Assembly (NCBI RefSeq): GCF_902459465.1
Contig: NW_022985706.1
Coordinates: forward strand, 62,001 to 126,000
Direction of reading: 5' to 3'
Length of the DNA stretch: 64,000 bases
Origin: Asterias rubens
Taxonomy: Eukaryota > Echinodermata > Asteroidea > Forcipulatida > Asteriidae
A model generated the notes under the pieces. That model was not told where the DNA came from and did no database searches. It was given only the letters and a program-made list of their open reading frames with translations. Shown here one piece after another: positions 10,801 to 35,200 of this stretch (position 1 is the first letter of the stretch; each line of letters begins with the position of its first letter). A program made the position numbers and the translations under genes.

Positions 10801-13713
10801 AATACTTCAAATGGAAAGGGAAATCTTAGTGATGCTGCATCGAAAACCAAACCTCATATAAAAATCAAAGCCACTCAACTAGACGACTCTGAACGACAAT
10901 GCAACAAAAGCGTTTCCGGTTTACCAAAAAGTAGCTATGTGAAGTTTCTTGACAGTTCAGTTACTGTCAAGTGCATGTACTTCCCTAAGGCACCATCAGT
11001 GTTAGGAGTGAATAAAGGCAGGGAGACTGGTGAGGAAGGATCGAAAGACCAATCTCAATCTGAGACACCGTTAGACAATAAGGAGTTGAATGTATCAACA
11101 AGTGACGTCTGCAAGAACGGGGAGACTTCGGAAAATTGTGCCGTGAAGTCAGCGCCACTTAGACATGAACCAGAGCCGGAAGATTACAATAAGGTACAAG
11201 AAGATCATGCTACAGAAAGACAAAGAAGAGGAGGTAATAATAAATCCTCCGTAAAATACATAGAGGCAGAGTCGGATGAAGATAATGATGGTGACGAGAC
11301 TTGGCATCCTGGGCCAAGAAGATCGCCTTTACAATTCACAAGGAGAATTAGAAACCCACGGACTGGTGGCTTGTCTAAAATGAACGTCCAGGCATCTGTA
11401 ACAGAAGGATCGGGACACCCCACAGATGGAACATTGAGAAGTCCGACAACCGAAGAGGACATCAGAAAGGAAGATTTGCAAACCAAACCTGAAATAAAGA
11501 GTAAAAGAAAAGCTACTTGTGTAAAACTTAACCATGGAGGATTTGATTCAGAAGGATATTTGAAAAGTACAGACGAGTTGGGAAATCCAGAAACCCGTGA
11601 CTTATCAAAAAATATATTTGGAAGTGAGACCGATGGAGATGAATCACCCCCATCTTCAATATCTTCTTCAGGGTCGTCATTGAAGGCTGGAAGGAAACTG
11701 GAAGCTTCACCAAGCAAGAGTACACCATGTAAGACCCCAAGGACACCCGAGAATTGTCTCAAGAGTAACTCAAACAAACATAAGAAACAGGCTAGAAAGA
11801 CAGTCATCCCAGGCACACCAAATGTGAAGTCGCAAATTGGGAGCAACGTGAACAGTCCATCTAAGCGACTTCATCAGCGCGCATCTCAAAGCCGCAGTAG
11901 CGACTCTGACAACCTGTCAACCAAATACTCCAAGACGACCAGTTCCAGACAGGGTCTCAACAAGGCTGCAGAGACTGCGACCAGCTCTCCTAGTGGACGT
12001 CCACGAGCGTCACCAAGAAGGCTGTACGATGGACAAATGAGGCAGAGACCTGCTGCCCCGTTGTGGCAAAAGGTATTGAAGATGCTTGGTCTGAGAAAGA
12101 AGCCTGTACGGTCACCACCATCAGGCAGAACGATGTGGCACAAACGACGGAGCTCGTCGGTGGTTCTGGCCGAGTCCTTAGCTGAGTCTGCCGGGCGCTT
12201 AGGAAAAATGAAGGACAAAAGTTTGCGCGAAGAAAAAATGGTTGAGACTAAAGAACTCTCTACGAAAAACAAAGGTAAAGAAAAGAACCGAAGCCAGACA
12301 GAAGAAAAACAGCATGTAAAGGGACATCAAAGTGCTTCTAAGAAGAGTCCCAAGAAGAAAACAAAGACGAAAATGAAGAGGCGACATCACAAGAGACGAA
12401 GAATAATCAAGAAGGCAAAGGTTTCACCAGAGAGCACAACCGATCCTGCATCCGGAAGCCTCACCTCGATAGACTTCGATTCTCGAAGAAAGACACGTTT
12501 AAGGACAAGACGAGATTCAGACTCGCTCAGCAGTCTGCCAGACACTGCCTCCTCAGCATCTCCTTTGGCCCGGGTAGGACGCCGAACACTTGCTTCGCTC
12601 TCAGCCCAGACTTGGGAGGATTGCTACCGGTGCACCTACCTCAAGTGGAAAGAGACAAGCGAGAGTCCTGAAACCCTCACGAACGATGAAGGATTTAAAG
12701 TCATGACAAATGAGCTGGCCACTCCCTCGAGAACAGGTCCCTCCAAGGATAAGAAATGCTTCCAGAAGCTGCTTATGTCCACATGGGACGGCATCGTCCA
12801 AACTGCTCAGGTAGGGGCCGTCGAGGGAAAGACGGTACCCAAGGTCGAAGACGAGGAGGGCTGGCCAGTCGAAATGACAAGTTGCGCCTTTGTGGAGACG
12901 CCACCTGTTGTGTCTGAGCTGAGTGTTTGTACAACCGACTGCTTCAGGGATGCGTCAACATTTTCTCAGCAAGGCGACTGTGATGTTTACAGGGAAGACA
13001 CTGATACTGTAGTCTCCTCTCAAGTTGACATCAAGAGTGAGTTACCAGATGCCGCTGCTGTCTTGGGTTCCGATGACAAGATTTGCATTGAACCCTATGG
13101 GTATCCACCCAATCTAAGTCCAATCCAAGACTACTCCGAGATTCAAGATGCACTGCATCCCGGTCAGGACACTCCTCGGTTCTTCATTCCGCAGACCCTG
13201 ACTGATGAAACCCTTCAGTTCCTGGCAGAAAGCGGAACCATTGACTCAGACCTGAACGGGCTTCAAGCCTTTGCTCTCTTCATGCCTGAATCCCGAAGAA
13301 CCGACCAATATGGAGATCCCAGTTCCACCTCACCCCCTCCTCAACATCTACTATCAGATGGTGAGGAAGATGTACCTCCAGTTATCTCCTGTCACAAATT
13401 GTCTCCCGATGACGATGACGTAATAATTGAAGGCAGGACAGAAGATCTCGAAGAGGTCGAAGAAAACACTAACCAGTCCCGGTCCAATCTGTTTTACATG
13501 TCACAAGTATACGTTGATGAACCCCTAGGACTATTGGAAGCACATCCCCAGGCAACAGACAGAGAGCAACGTGGTGATTCTTACCACCACGAAGATGCAG
13601 AGACAGGCAATAAAAGTGACCACGGCTACGAAGAGGAAAGTAAAACACTTGAGGGCGTGCTCCTTCAGAAATTAGGAACGTCTCTTGAGGAAGGGGAGAT
13701 CATCGATTACTAA
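4818..13713 (+). CDS. Very large, mostly disordered, probably nuclear protein (unknown family)
   Basis: Proposed exons: 4818-4856 (ATG, 13 codons, donor GTAAGT, phase 0), 6603-6762 (acceptor ctacag, donor GTAGCT, phase 1) and 7472-13713 (acceptor tttttccccctgcag, stop TAA). Phases fit throughout, giving about 2146 residues. The last exon alone codes 2079 residues without interruption. Composition is Ser/Thr/Pro/Gln/Lys-rich with no globular domain I recognise. Visible pieces: a direct repeat of RTEDTLN near residue 414; a Pro/Gln-rich middle; an AT-hook-like SGRPRAS near 1575; a strongly basic NLS-like tract (KKKTKTKMKRRHHKRRR) near 1690-1717; a Cys/Trp-containing island (EDCYRCTYLKWKE) near 1783; an acidic C-terminal region with DDDDVIIEG, which resembles a SUMO-interacting motif; and the C-terminus EEGEIIDY. 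I infer a chromatin or RNA-related scaffold but do not assign a function. The first two exons rest only on splice and phase logic (about 0.6); the last exon is firm. Confidence 0.85.
5000..6060 (+). repeat. ~107-bp satellite array in intron 1 of the large gene
   Basis: About nine to ten units marked by aaaactgcaaggggttaaac, starting near 5030, 5127, 5228, 5335, 5442, 5545, 5652, 5755, 5863 and 5966. Each continues with gattttgaaacattt, a tttcggc block, and aaatgggcctttttgagcca. Units differ by scattered substitutions and small indels. The array is non-coding. Confidence 0.95.
6203..6517. mobile_element. MITE family A, diverged copy
   Basis: Reads tttaaaggcactggacacct at the left and tagtgtccagtgcct at the right, with a shortened central palindrome (cgagacctcagctgaggtctcg). 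It lies between the satellite and the candidate second exon of the large gene. Confidence 0.75.
7006..7068. repeat. Hairpin with 15-bp perfect arms
   Basis: ggtgcatgctggtct and agaccagcatgcacc flank a ~23-nt loop in intron 2 of the large gene. Probably the core of a small palindromic element. The preceding ~200 bp also carry short inverted pieces (tagaccttataaggtc). Confidence 0.7.
7196..7420. repeat. Degenerate MITE family A fragment
   Basis: Retains ttggcaattgtcaaa, acctgtgaaaaattgagctc and a weak tttctcaaatcagtttgtacc segment, but lacks recognisable TTAA ends. It ends about 50 nt before the 7472 acceptor. Confidence 0.55.
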
Positions 13714-13769
13714 AATATTTGTAAGGATAAAAACACCATTGTTTAATTTTAATCTGAAAGCTTACTGAT

Positions 13770-13775
13770 AATAAA
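13770..13775 (+). promoter_or_regulatory. Candidate poly(A) signal of the large gene
   Basis: AATAAA 57 nt after the stop at 13711-13713, in AT-rich sequence. Further AT-rich DNA up to 14480 has no gene I can support, so a longer 3' UTR is possible. Confidence 0.5.
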
Positions 13776-14597
13776 GTTAATATACAATGTACTAGAACCA
13801 CTCCGTTAAAGCACAAATTTTCACAGGTTTGTTGATGATCACACAAATCGCAAACCCTGTCTGCGTTTATTTTGAAAGCCCTACCAATTCTGTATATTAC
13901 AAAAAAGATTTTGTATTTTGTATTTTATGTTTAAAAGATAGTTACACATCTCTCTTCATTACACATCTAGTTTTGCCAATTGTTTTTTGTCTATCTGATA
14001 CTGTATTTCATTATTTCGTTTTCTTCTGAATTCCCTGAATGTTTTGATAGTTCATTTATTATTCAAATGTAAATAATACTCAATAGCACTTATATGTACT
14101 GAAAATTCCACAAAGAAATAGAATGACATCACTTTCATATTGCATTATTGAAAAATTAACTGTAAATTTTGATCTGAAAAATATTTCCTGTACTCAATGT
14201 ATATAAGTTCCTAATTTAACAATTTTATCAGGTAAAATGTGTAAGTTTTGCAAATTTATGTACTTTTAAAGTAAACTGTAAGCCAACTGTTAGTAAACTG
14301 TTCGCCAAAGAGGAATTATACGCACATGTAGTTGAGTTTGTGGAGTAAAAGATCTGCAAAAGGTTACTCAAAATTTATCAGTTTTTTTGTGTCTTTGTGA
14401 TAACTCTACCAGAGCCTTACATAGCGCACAGATCTACTGATAATTTACTCAAGGCACTTTAACTAAAAAAGAGAAATTTTATGAACTTTAATACGCATTT
14501 ATGTAGCAACATACATGGTGCTGTGGCGCATTCAACATCCACTACCAGAAACACCTGGGCTAACCACTTCTCTAATAGCGACACATGTCAGCGAGTT

Positions 14598-14757
14598 TTG
14601 CTACGCGCAGAACACAACGTACAGGACCTACAGCTTATTGCTACGCGCAGAACACAACGTACAGGACCTACAGCTTCTTGCTACGCGCAGAACACAACGT
14701 ACAGGACCTACAGCTTCTTGCTACGCGCAGAACACAACGTACAGGACCTACAGCTTT
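14598..14757 (+). repeat. Exact 40-bp tandem repeat, four units
   Basis: The unit begins ttgctacgcgcagaacacaa and recurs at 14598, 14638, 14678 and 14718 with one visible change (attg versus cttg). It opens spurious frames. Partly related sequence (cgcacaggacaagcaac, cttgaccgcc) follows at 14850-15010. Confidence 0.95.
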
Positions 14758-15016
14758 AGGTCCCATCCAAAGGATAGAGCAGCAATGGTTAAGTGTCTTG
14801 CTTTAAAAGGACACAAGTGTCATGACTATGCTGTTGACAAACAACAGAACTTGAGGTGCAGTGCACTTGACCGCCACAAAATAAAACAATACAAAAACAC
14901 CTGGGCAAAGCACTTCTCTTTGCGACAAATGTATTACAGTTTTTGTACACGGATAACACAACGCACAGGACAAGCAACAGAAGGTCCAATGTGCTTGACC
15001 GCCGCAAAATAAAACG

Positions 15017-15062
15017 ATACAAATTGACTTGGTTATATAAATCTTGACTTGGTTATATAAAT
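15017..15062 (+). repeat. Direct duplication of ttgacttggttatataaatc
   Basis: Two adjacent copies of this 20-bp sequence with a short junction, in the intergenic stretch between the convergent large gene and the thiolase. Confidence 0.85.
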
Positions 15063-15319
15063 CCGAGTAGATTTATTTGTTCATCTTTATGTACATTGCA
15101 ATGTTGAGGCACATATAACCCTACAGCTTATGGAATTGCAAATCAGTAAAACCTTTTAGTAAAACCACTGAACACAAATTTGGTCTTTCATAAACAAAGA
15201 AGAAGAGAAAACAATTTTTACACGCAATGCAAAAATACAAAACCTAGAACTCAATGAATATTATCCAAACACAAAAACGTACATAACGTTCCTAGGTATC
15301 AAAGTGAATACTGTGGTTA

Positions 15320-15450
15320 AGGGTCGATTTGACAACAAGTTAGGACTAATCCTAACTTAGGACTAGTCCTAGGAGATACTAAAAGCTTAAGGTTATTCTT
15401 AAGTTACAACGAGTAACTCGTCTTAACTCTGTGTAAAATCCACCCCTGGT
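15320..15450. repeat. MITE family C copy
   Basis: Carries ggactaatcctaacttagga, aacgagtaactcgtctt and the end gtgtaaaatccacc. The family is built from complementary taggattaatcc / ggattaatccta blocks. Confidence 0.65.
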
Positions 15451-15844
15451 CTCACATATTTTTATGGGTAATGTTGGTATCTATGAAGTTATGATTATAT
15501 TATTTCTGGATCCAGAGGGAAAATAAATAATTATCAGAAATTTACGTAGAAGGCTCAAAAATTTATTCCACCATCTTTGTTTTACGCACTGTGACATATT
15601 CATATTGAAGGTTTAACAAAATGACAAGTGACTTCTCTCAAACTTTTGAGCACACACACACAGGATATGGCCAAAGTTTAATGGAGTTGCTGAATTGCTG
15701 ATTTTGTGCTTATTGCGCGAGTTTCAACGTCATAGCCCTGCTTACCGTAAGCCAACAAAAGGCATGCTAAACTACTGGTGCTTACTGTATGAAAATGGAT
15801 GACATACAATATAAATTGATAGTGAACCGGCAGCCGATTGCACA

Positions 15845-16010
15845 AAATGCTAGGATTAATCCTCACTCGAGTTAGGACGAGTAACCCGTCCTAACTTAGG
15901 ATGGGTTCAATGCGTCCTGACATCTTTAGATATGGAAATTCACTCACCCTACATGTAAGTCTTAAGATTAATCCTAAGTTAGGAAGGGTTTGGTGAAATC
16001 GACGGCTGTG
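15845..16010. repeat. MITE family C copy
   Basis: Starts near cacaaaatgctaggattaat and ends ggtttggtgaaatcgacggc. It ends about 215 bp from the thiolase stop codon, in its probable 3' UTR or flank. Confidence 0.75.
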
Positions 16011-16223
16011 CGCCTACATTTCTTGATAACCTCTGAAAAATACTTACACTTGAAGCAAATTGTTTTGCTGTAAATAGCATGAAAATGTGCTTACCGTTAA
16101 GCAGGGGTATGAAAGTGGTCACAGGTCATGAAATTACATAGAAGTAGCACATAACTCATTTTGCTCAGTGCCACTGTCATTCAGACCATAGACAGTTCAA
16201 CTTCTTTGATTTTGATGTCCCAG

Positions 16224-28499
<12,276 letters not shown>

Positions 28500-28939
28500 C
28501 TTGGATCTCAGAAAATAGTATGGTGGCGTTTAGCCATCTCAAGAAACGCATGTCGTGATTAATAGGGTACCCGACTGTGTGTAGGTATCTATTTTTTTTA
28601 CGTAATCGTCACGTGTTTATAAGGAATGCCAGTCATCTCGCCCCCTAAGTTCTAATGAAATCTGTGATTGAGGTAAGTAAAATTTAAAATAATTTGGGGT
28701 TGAACAAGAACCGTTTTACTACAGCTTAATTGGTGCCCCGGATTCGACGAAATGTGTACTTACGCTCTTCATGTGTATCGCCCTCTTTTGAACCATCCTC
28801 CTCCATGGGGGCGGGGCCAGATTTGCCAAGGACAGTGATAGGAGTTTATGTGTCCCCCCCCCCACTTATCCGGCCCATGTTAATTTCCACCTAGTGGACA
28901 GACTTTCATCGACCTACGGATATAATATGTCATGCGGGA

Positions 28940-29411
28940 CTCACCGGTGTCGCATGCAATTATGTCCTCTATGCAATACTATCCGGAGGACATTACTGCA
29001 TATGCAATAATGTCCGCCGGACGGTTTTGCATAATTTGCAATCGTGACCGCCCGGACGCTACTGCATAGTGCAATTTCTGTCCGCCCGGACACATTTTCA
29101 TATGCAGTTGTGTCCGCCCCCGTGCAAAACAGTCCTTGCAATAAGTTCGCCGTTTTGTTAGCTATTAGTGCATGCTACCTCCATGATGTCATGAATGTCA
29201 TAGGAAATGTTCGATTCACTGCAATCATAAAAAATACGTGATTTAATATCCATGCTGTACAAATGTAGGTTCAGTGCATGCACGCTCGTTTACAATGTAC
29301 ATGTCCGCCGGACGGTTTTTGCATAATCTCGGACACGATTGCATATGCAAAAGTGTGCGGAGCGGACAATATTGCACGGCGGAAACAATATTATTGCATC
29401 TGACACCGGCG
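28940..29411. mobile_element. MITE family G with repeated GTCCGCCGGAC subunits
   Basis: Terminal inverted repeats: caccggtgtcgcatgcaat at left and the complement of ttattgcatctgacaccggc at right. The interior alternates atgcaataatgtcc-type and gtccgccggac / gtccgcccggac-type blocks on both arms. Only one copy was noticed. It lies about 440 bp upstream of the thiolase start codon. Confidence 0.75.
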
Positions 29412-29713
29412 CAGCTCCAGGCTGCCAACAATAATGACACATCTATCCCTAATTTGGTATTCTGTCCATTAATTTATTTTTTCAGGTATACGTGGACATT
29501 ACTGGTGTGGGGGGGGGGGGGGGCGGTGCAGGAACACCATCCCTGCACAGGCCGCCCCCTCCCTCCCAAATGAAATAAAAAATGCATATGAGTGGTTCGA
29601 TAAACACCAGAAACCCACTGATTATGCTGATGGACTTCACTGCGGCAAGGTTGTTCCAATAATCAAAGTCTTGTCTGATGGTCGATATGAGAGATGTGAG
29701 TGAGGTTAATAAT

Positions 29714-29855
29714 GGGAGACTTTCTGGGACGATAGAGGGCAGCAGACTTACCGGGTAAATCCATTGTTCTCAGAATTATGCGCATGTTCAGAACTACGTA
29801 AACAATGGAAATTTACCCGGTATGTCTGCTGCCACCTAGCGTTGGAAAGTCTCCT
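29714..29855. mobile_element. MITE family H copy
   Basis: Short (~140 bp) palindrome: gggagactttctgggacgat at left, gttggaaagtctcct at right, with inner gggcagcagacttaccgggt / acccggtatgtctgctgcc arms. Other copies: 31320-31445, 31944-32041, 33290-33386 and 63888-64000. Confidence 0.85.
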
Positions 29856-30083
29856 ATTCACTCCAACTGCGACGTGTGGTCGACCGGGCGCAATGGTTTT
29901 GTACACAAACATGCCACCGTCGTAATGCTAATGGGGAATAGTTGTTGTTCTAAATCGATTCACAAGAGAGAATCTTCAAACAAATGGGGTTACATTTTTT
30001 AGGATGGCAGTTCAGTTCTATCCGACCATGCAGGTGGGAGTGTGTTTGTTGTTGATGAGATGTACGGAGAGGACTCGTTATGG

Positions 30084-30472
30084 TTAAAGACACTGGACAC
30101 TATTGGTAGTTGTCAAAGACCAGTCTTCTCATTTGGTGTATCTTAACATTATGCATAAAATAACAAGCCTGTGAAAATTTGAGCTCAATAATGGTCGTCG
30201 AAGTTACGAGATAATAATGAAAGAAAAAACACCCATTTCACACGAAGTTGTGTGCGTTTAGATGGTTGATTTCGAGACCTCAAATACTAAATCTGAGGTC
30301 TCGAAATCAAATTCATGGAAAATTACTTCTTTCTCGAAAAATATGTCACTTCAGAGGGAGCCGTTTCTCACAATATTTTATACCATCAACCTCTCCCCAT
30401 TACTCGTCACCAAGTGAGGTTTTATGCTAATAACTATTTTGAGTAATTACCAATAGTGTCCACTGCCTTTAA
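30084..30472. mobile_element. MITE family A copy
   Basis: Full-length with TTAA at both ends (ggttaaagacactggacact and ccactgcctttaa), in the interval between the thiolase and the sulfotransferase. Confidence 0.9.
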
Positions 30473-30839
30473 ACACAACTCATGATTAGTCTATGTCAAG
30501 TATAGATATGACCATGCAACCTTTGTTCACCAAAATATTACGTATTTTTTAAAGGCACTCAACACACTTTTTGGGGGGATTGCCGAAAATCAGTATTCTC
30601 CCATGATGTTTGACATAGAAAAAATCAAAGGTACGTAAGTGTTCATGGTACCGTGCAGCTTATTGGACAAAATCGCGTGTTAAAACAGCACAATACTAAT
30701 TCGGCATCAACATTAAGAGAAATCCAATTTCGATTTGTGGTCGAAAGAAACAAATTAATTACATCAGTTGTGTGTGCCCGAACTATGTGAATGAACATTC
30801 TGTTGGAGAAAGTGGCAAGCTGATCATCAACAAAAAGGA

Positions 30840-30955
30840 TCTATGGTTATGCAGAGAAAAAAAGTAATTGCCCGACGTTTCGGCCCTAGCAGAGTCTTTC
30901 TCTTTAGCCTTCGAGAAAGACTCTGCTAGATAGAGTCGAAACGCAAGGCCGTTAA
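30840..30955. repeat. Palindromic cgacgtttcgg / gtcgaaacgc element
   Basis: The stem gagtctttctcttt... / gagaaagactctgc is followed by agagtcgaaacgcaaggc. One of several loci with a hairpin then GAAACG (see findings). The remaining sequence of 30480-31900 contains no gene I recognise. Confidence 0.65.
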
Positions 30956-31319
30956 ATTTGATTAACCCACACCTGTGACGTCATGCTTACCCACGAATGG
31001 CGCGCACCTCGTGCATTATCCTATACATAATCTGTTTTCACACTACCAAAAACAACGAAACAAAATGCAAAGTAAAAAATAATATGATTTATTAAGTATT
31101 AATAACACCAATTTTGTACAAGATACAGAGCAGCAGACACAACCCAAAATTAGAAAAAAATTGCGGTTACAATTCCGACTGAATGTGTTAAATAATCTTA
31201 CTTAAATAGTTATGAAGATAATTATTGCATTTTTTCAATAACCTGTCACCTTGATAAACCTTTGGTAATTGGTCTAAATAATGAAAACATTAAAAACAAA
31301 ACAGGCCTTCACCGAATAC

Positions 31320-31445
31320 GCTTTTTGGGACGCTTGGTGGCAGCAAACTTACCAAGGAATGTTCTCGGTAATGTGCACATCCTCGCTGAGAACTAAGTTA
31401 ATTACCTGGTGAGTCTGCTGCCACCTAGCGCCTGAAGTCTCGCAT
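31320..31445. mobile_element. MITE family H copy
   Basis: ttttgggacgcttggtggca at left and tctgctgccacctagcgcct at right. In the 3' flank of the sulfotransferase gene. Confidence 0.8.
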
Positions 31446-31943
31446 TGAAAGTAGCAAGAAAGAAGACATTAATGCACTCTTGAAAAAATTCCGGATCAGA
31501 TAAGACCCGGATCAGGTGTGTGAGGCCTGACCCTCTCTGGATCAATTTGACCCGAATCTGTGACAAAATTACGTACAGGTAAGGTTAAAAGTACTTCAGC
31601 AATGAAATAGTAGAAATTGGAAGTTTAATTACAATAAAAGAATTCCAGTTTAGTGTACATAGTTAATACAATATAAATACAATAAGAACATCTGGTCTGT
31701 GTGCTGAGGCGATGACCCCTGATGTCATGGTGCCAGTGTGTATGGTCAGCCTGCGGGTTTTTTCAATCTAAGTTTAGAAAATAACTTGTTCCCTGTATGC
31801 CAATTACCAAGTCTTTTGGCCATTTCAAGAAATGATTTTGTTCCAAAAAATTTGAGAAACATTAGCATCTTATAGTATTATGAAGGTGCTATTCAAAATC
31901 AACGTTCTTGAGGAAGTTTTGATTTTTTTCCAATACCACTCAT

Positions 31944-32041
31944 GGGAGACTTTTGAACGCTAGGTGGCAGCAGACTGGTAAGGTCAATTTCCAAGCACAA
32001 TGGATATACCCGGTAGGTCTGCTGCCACCTAGAGTCCCCAA
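31944..32041. mobile_element. MITE family H copy
   Basis: gggagacttttgaacgctag to ctgctgccacctagagtccc. It lies 160 bp downstream of the sulfotransferase stop codon, so it is probably transcribed in the 3' UTR. Confidence 0.85.
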
Positions 32042-32202
32042 AAATTCTTCCATTCTGAAAATTATTACGGCTCCCAAGAGGAAGCTGGTAGTGTGAGACT
32101 CGTATGTTGTAAAATAAACGTTCATAAGAAAACAAAAATAAGGAGATGAAAGAATTATTAACAAACTCGGTAACAAAATGAAAGGAAACAAAGTTGTTTT
32201 TG

Positions 32203-35200
32203 TTAAGGTTTTCTCGTCCATACCTCACTCAAAGTGAGAGGAACGGTGTAGTTAAACAGAAGAAACTCTTCCTTGTGTTTACTGACGAGTCGAGGTATAA
32301 GATCCGGTGAGATTTGTGAGTAGTACTTCTTCATTACATCTTGGGACGAGCTAAACGTATGGTGGGTCTCAGTGGATGGGTACGTCTCAAGTTTATCAAT
32401 TCCAATCTTCTTAAAGATGTATTTAGCATCCTCCGTTGCTGTCTCCAGCTTTCCTATGTAATCGTAGTGAATCTCGCAAGGGTGGTACCAATCGAAGAGC
32501 GGCCTCCAATGGTAATCTCCAGTGCGGTCTTCCTGGTTCCTGACCAGCCACCGGAGAAACTCCTCAAACGTTGGCTTCCCGCTGGCTATCTCAGCCCTGG
32601 TGGCGCCCTTCCGGAAAGCCTTGATCATTTCTGAGCCGATTGGTTTGTAGTACGGGAAATGACGCAGCTCTACGTACTTGTCTCTGTACCCGGATAAAAG
32701 CCTAGCGAAGGGCTCCCGTACGAAGAGAACTTTAGTGTAGTTCTGTAGATCACGTAGGAACCTTCCATTATCATATTCCCTGATAGAGTAATCCCCAAAA
32801 GGTTGGGATTTTTTGAAAGACGGGCTGCCTTTTGTGTATAGCGACCTAATAACCTGTCGCCAGCTGAAAGATCCCACTTTAAGCACTCGGCAGATAATGA
32901 ATTTGAAATCGTCATTTGCGTACGCGTGCTCGTAAAATGTCTTCCACGAGAGAATTTTTTCCCGGTCTTTTTGGAAGTCCAAAAGCGATAAGTTGTAAAG
33001 GTCTCTACACTGCTGGTGAATGAGGTCGTGCCGCAACTTCTGTACCATCTCCATGCGTTGTGAGAATTCGTCTTCTGCTGACCAAGCCTTCTTTGTGACC
33101 GGTGACAGTTTCTCCTGAAATAATAATTTCAAAAGGGTTTACAACACGACAGATGGAAATGCTCTTGGCTCTAAACTATCACAAACATCATTTACGTAAA
33201 ACTTAGCGCCCGATTCATACTTCCTGTGAATTCAAAATGCAATATAGATTTTGACGTCAAAAAAATGCAAGGAATAATTTTCATCAATAGGGGACTTTCG
33301 GGAATGGGCGTATGCTCAGAACGACGCAAACAATTGATTTTACCTGGTAAGTCTGCTGCCACCTAGCGTCCCAAAAGTCCCCTATTGACTTGTGCGCTGC
33401 ACTCTTGTGTGAAACATCCGTTGATAAAACAGCCCCGTGACGTTAGCATTCGCAAGAAGTAACGGGGCTTTCGGTCATGTATGCTAGTTCGTTTTTGAAA
33501 GGGCAAAGGCACCAAGGCATTTTCTCCTTTGTAAACGGCCAGCACCCTATGAGGAAATTGTACACTTCTACGGAAGCATTTGAAGGGCTCCAAGGCAATG
33601 ACTAAAGGGCATGGAGGAAAATCGGGCGATTCACAACGCGGTGCCCCCTCAAGCGGTGAGCATGCTGGGAATGGCTAATTTTTCACTTTACGTCGAAAAA
33701 AAAATATTCCAAAATGGCGGCTAGTCATGTCAATACTGGCTCTAACTCTAAGGCAAGGACTAAAGCCTTGGGGCATGGAGACAATTGCCTTTTGCCTCCG
33801 TGTGGTAAGCCTATGCTTTAAGGAACACGTTGCCTTGGATCGGTCGAGTTGGTCTTTGAAAAGCGTTTGTAACCGTTTGTTATAAAATGCATTATGATTA
33901 GAAAGATATATTAAAAGTAGAATATAATGATCCACATGCACAGGTATCACTCGAAACTGCGTAGTTTTCCTTTTCCCTTGTCGACTAACACGGTTGGCCA
34001 TAGTATGGGAGTCAAATTTCTGACTCCCATGTTCGCAACTAGTAAAATAAAACACCACGCAATTTCGTGGATCATTATATTCTAATTTAAAACAAATCTT
34101 TCTAACCATATGCATTTTATATAAACGGTTACAAACACTTTTCAAAGACCAACTCGACCGATCCAAGGCAACGTGTTCCTTTAATGCTAGAAGCGCTCAC
34201 CAAACTCACCAAACAAAGTGCACTAAATCGCCGTCCAAGGTTATACACTATTGTTAGGTGGCAAAAGAGCCGCAGAGTTCACGTTTTGGGTGATCAACCG
34301 AGCATGAAATAACAAACCTGTGCCAAAATGTGGGCGTAATTCTTGGTGTGACTGAATCAGGAGAAAGTATTGAAAAAGAATGGCACATTATTTTTCAATT
34401 GTCCTCAATTTGGGCTGCCATGCTCTCGAAAACTATCTAAAAACATGTGATTTCTAAGGATCACATGTTTTTAGATAGTTTTCTCGAACATGACTCCAAG
34501 ATTCCACAAACAGAAATGGTTCTGGTGTGACTTTAACAATCAGTGAGCTTGCAGACTAAAATTGAATAGTGATATATTTTTTACCCTCACACCAATTCTC
34601 TGTACCGATCACTTTTTAGACTTTAACCATAGAGTTTTGTTTAGGAATTTTGTGGATTTGTTTTAAGTTTTATTTTTTTATTATTACTTCAATGTAAATC
34701 TATGTATGTTAAACCACCAAGAAATCTCAGTGAAGTGCAGAATTTTGCTGAAATTCAAGGAGCTATTTCTCTTTCAATATGCTTTTAGAATTACATTCCC
34801 TAAACCATCTTGAAAAAAGTCCTCATACTATTAATGTTTGCCTCAGTGAATTTCACCTTAATTTCAGAGAATGCTCTCCATCCAAGCCCAGACTAATTTC
34901 AATGACAACATGTGTATTTCACTCCATTCTTAACACTATGATCGCCATTTTTATTTCATTTTCTAAAGGAAGGCTTCAATGTACCGTTTGAATGCCACGC
35001 CAGTTCGCTTATGGGTGACCTAACAATGTGAACTCGCATGCGCAGTGACCCTTGACTGACACTCGGCAGCAGTCTAATCACAACGTGCTTGGTCAATAAA
35101 CTGCGAACCATATGTTTTTTGATAAACTGTCACATCCATCTGTTTTCGATCGTGTTTAACCTGTGACCTTGGCCATGAGTGATGGTCATGAACATGGCAT

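Noticed and set aside
11205-11846. 213-codon minus-strand frame inside the large exon, plus other antisense frames in 7543-12801
   Set aside because: They are shadows of the plus-strand coding exon: antisense to Lys/Ser/Glu-rich codons, which gives long Leu/Phe/Ser frames, with no start or splice support.
14481-15012. Plus-strand frames of 73-165 codons with a repeated AQNTTYRTYS-like peptide
   Set aside because: The 40-bp unit is not a multiple of three, so all three frames stay open by repetition. There is no other evidence of coding.
33675-34166. 163-codon minus-strand frame
   Set aside because: It lies almost entirely within a family F MITE palindrome.
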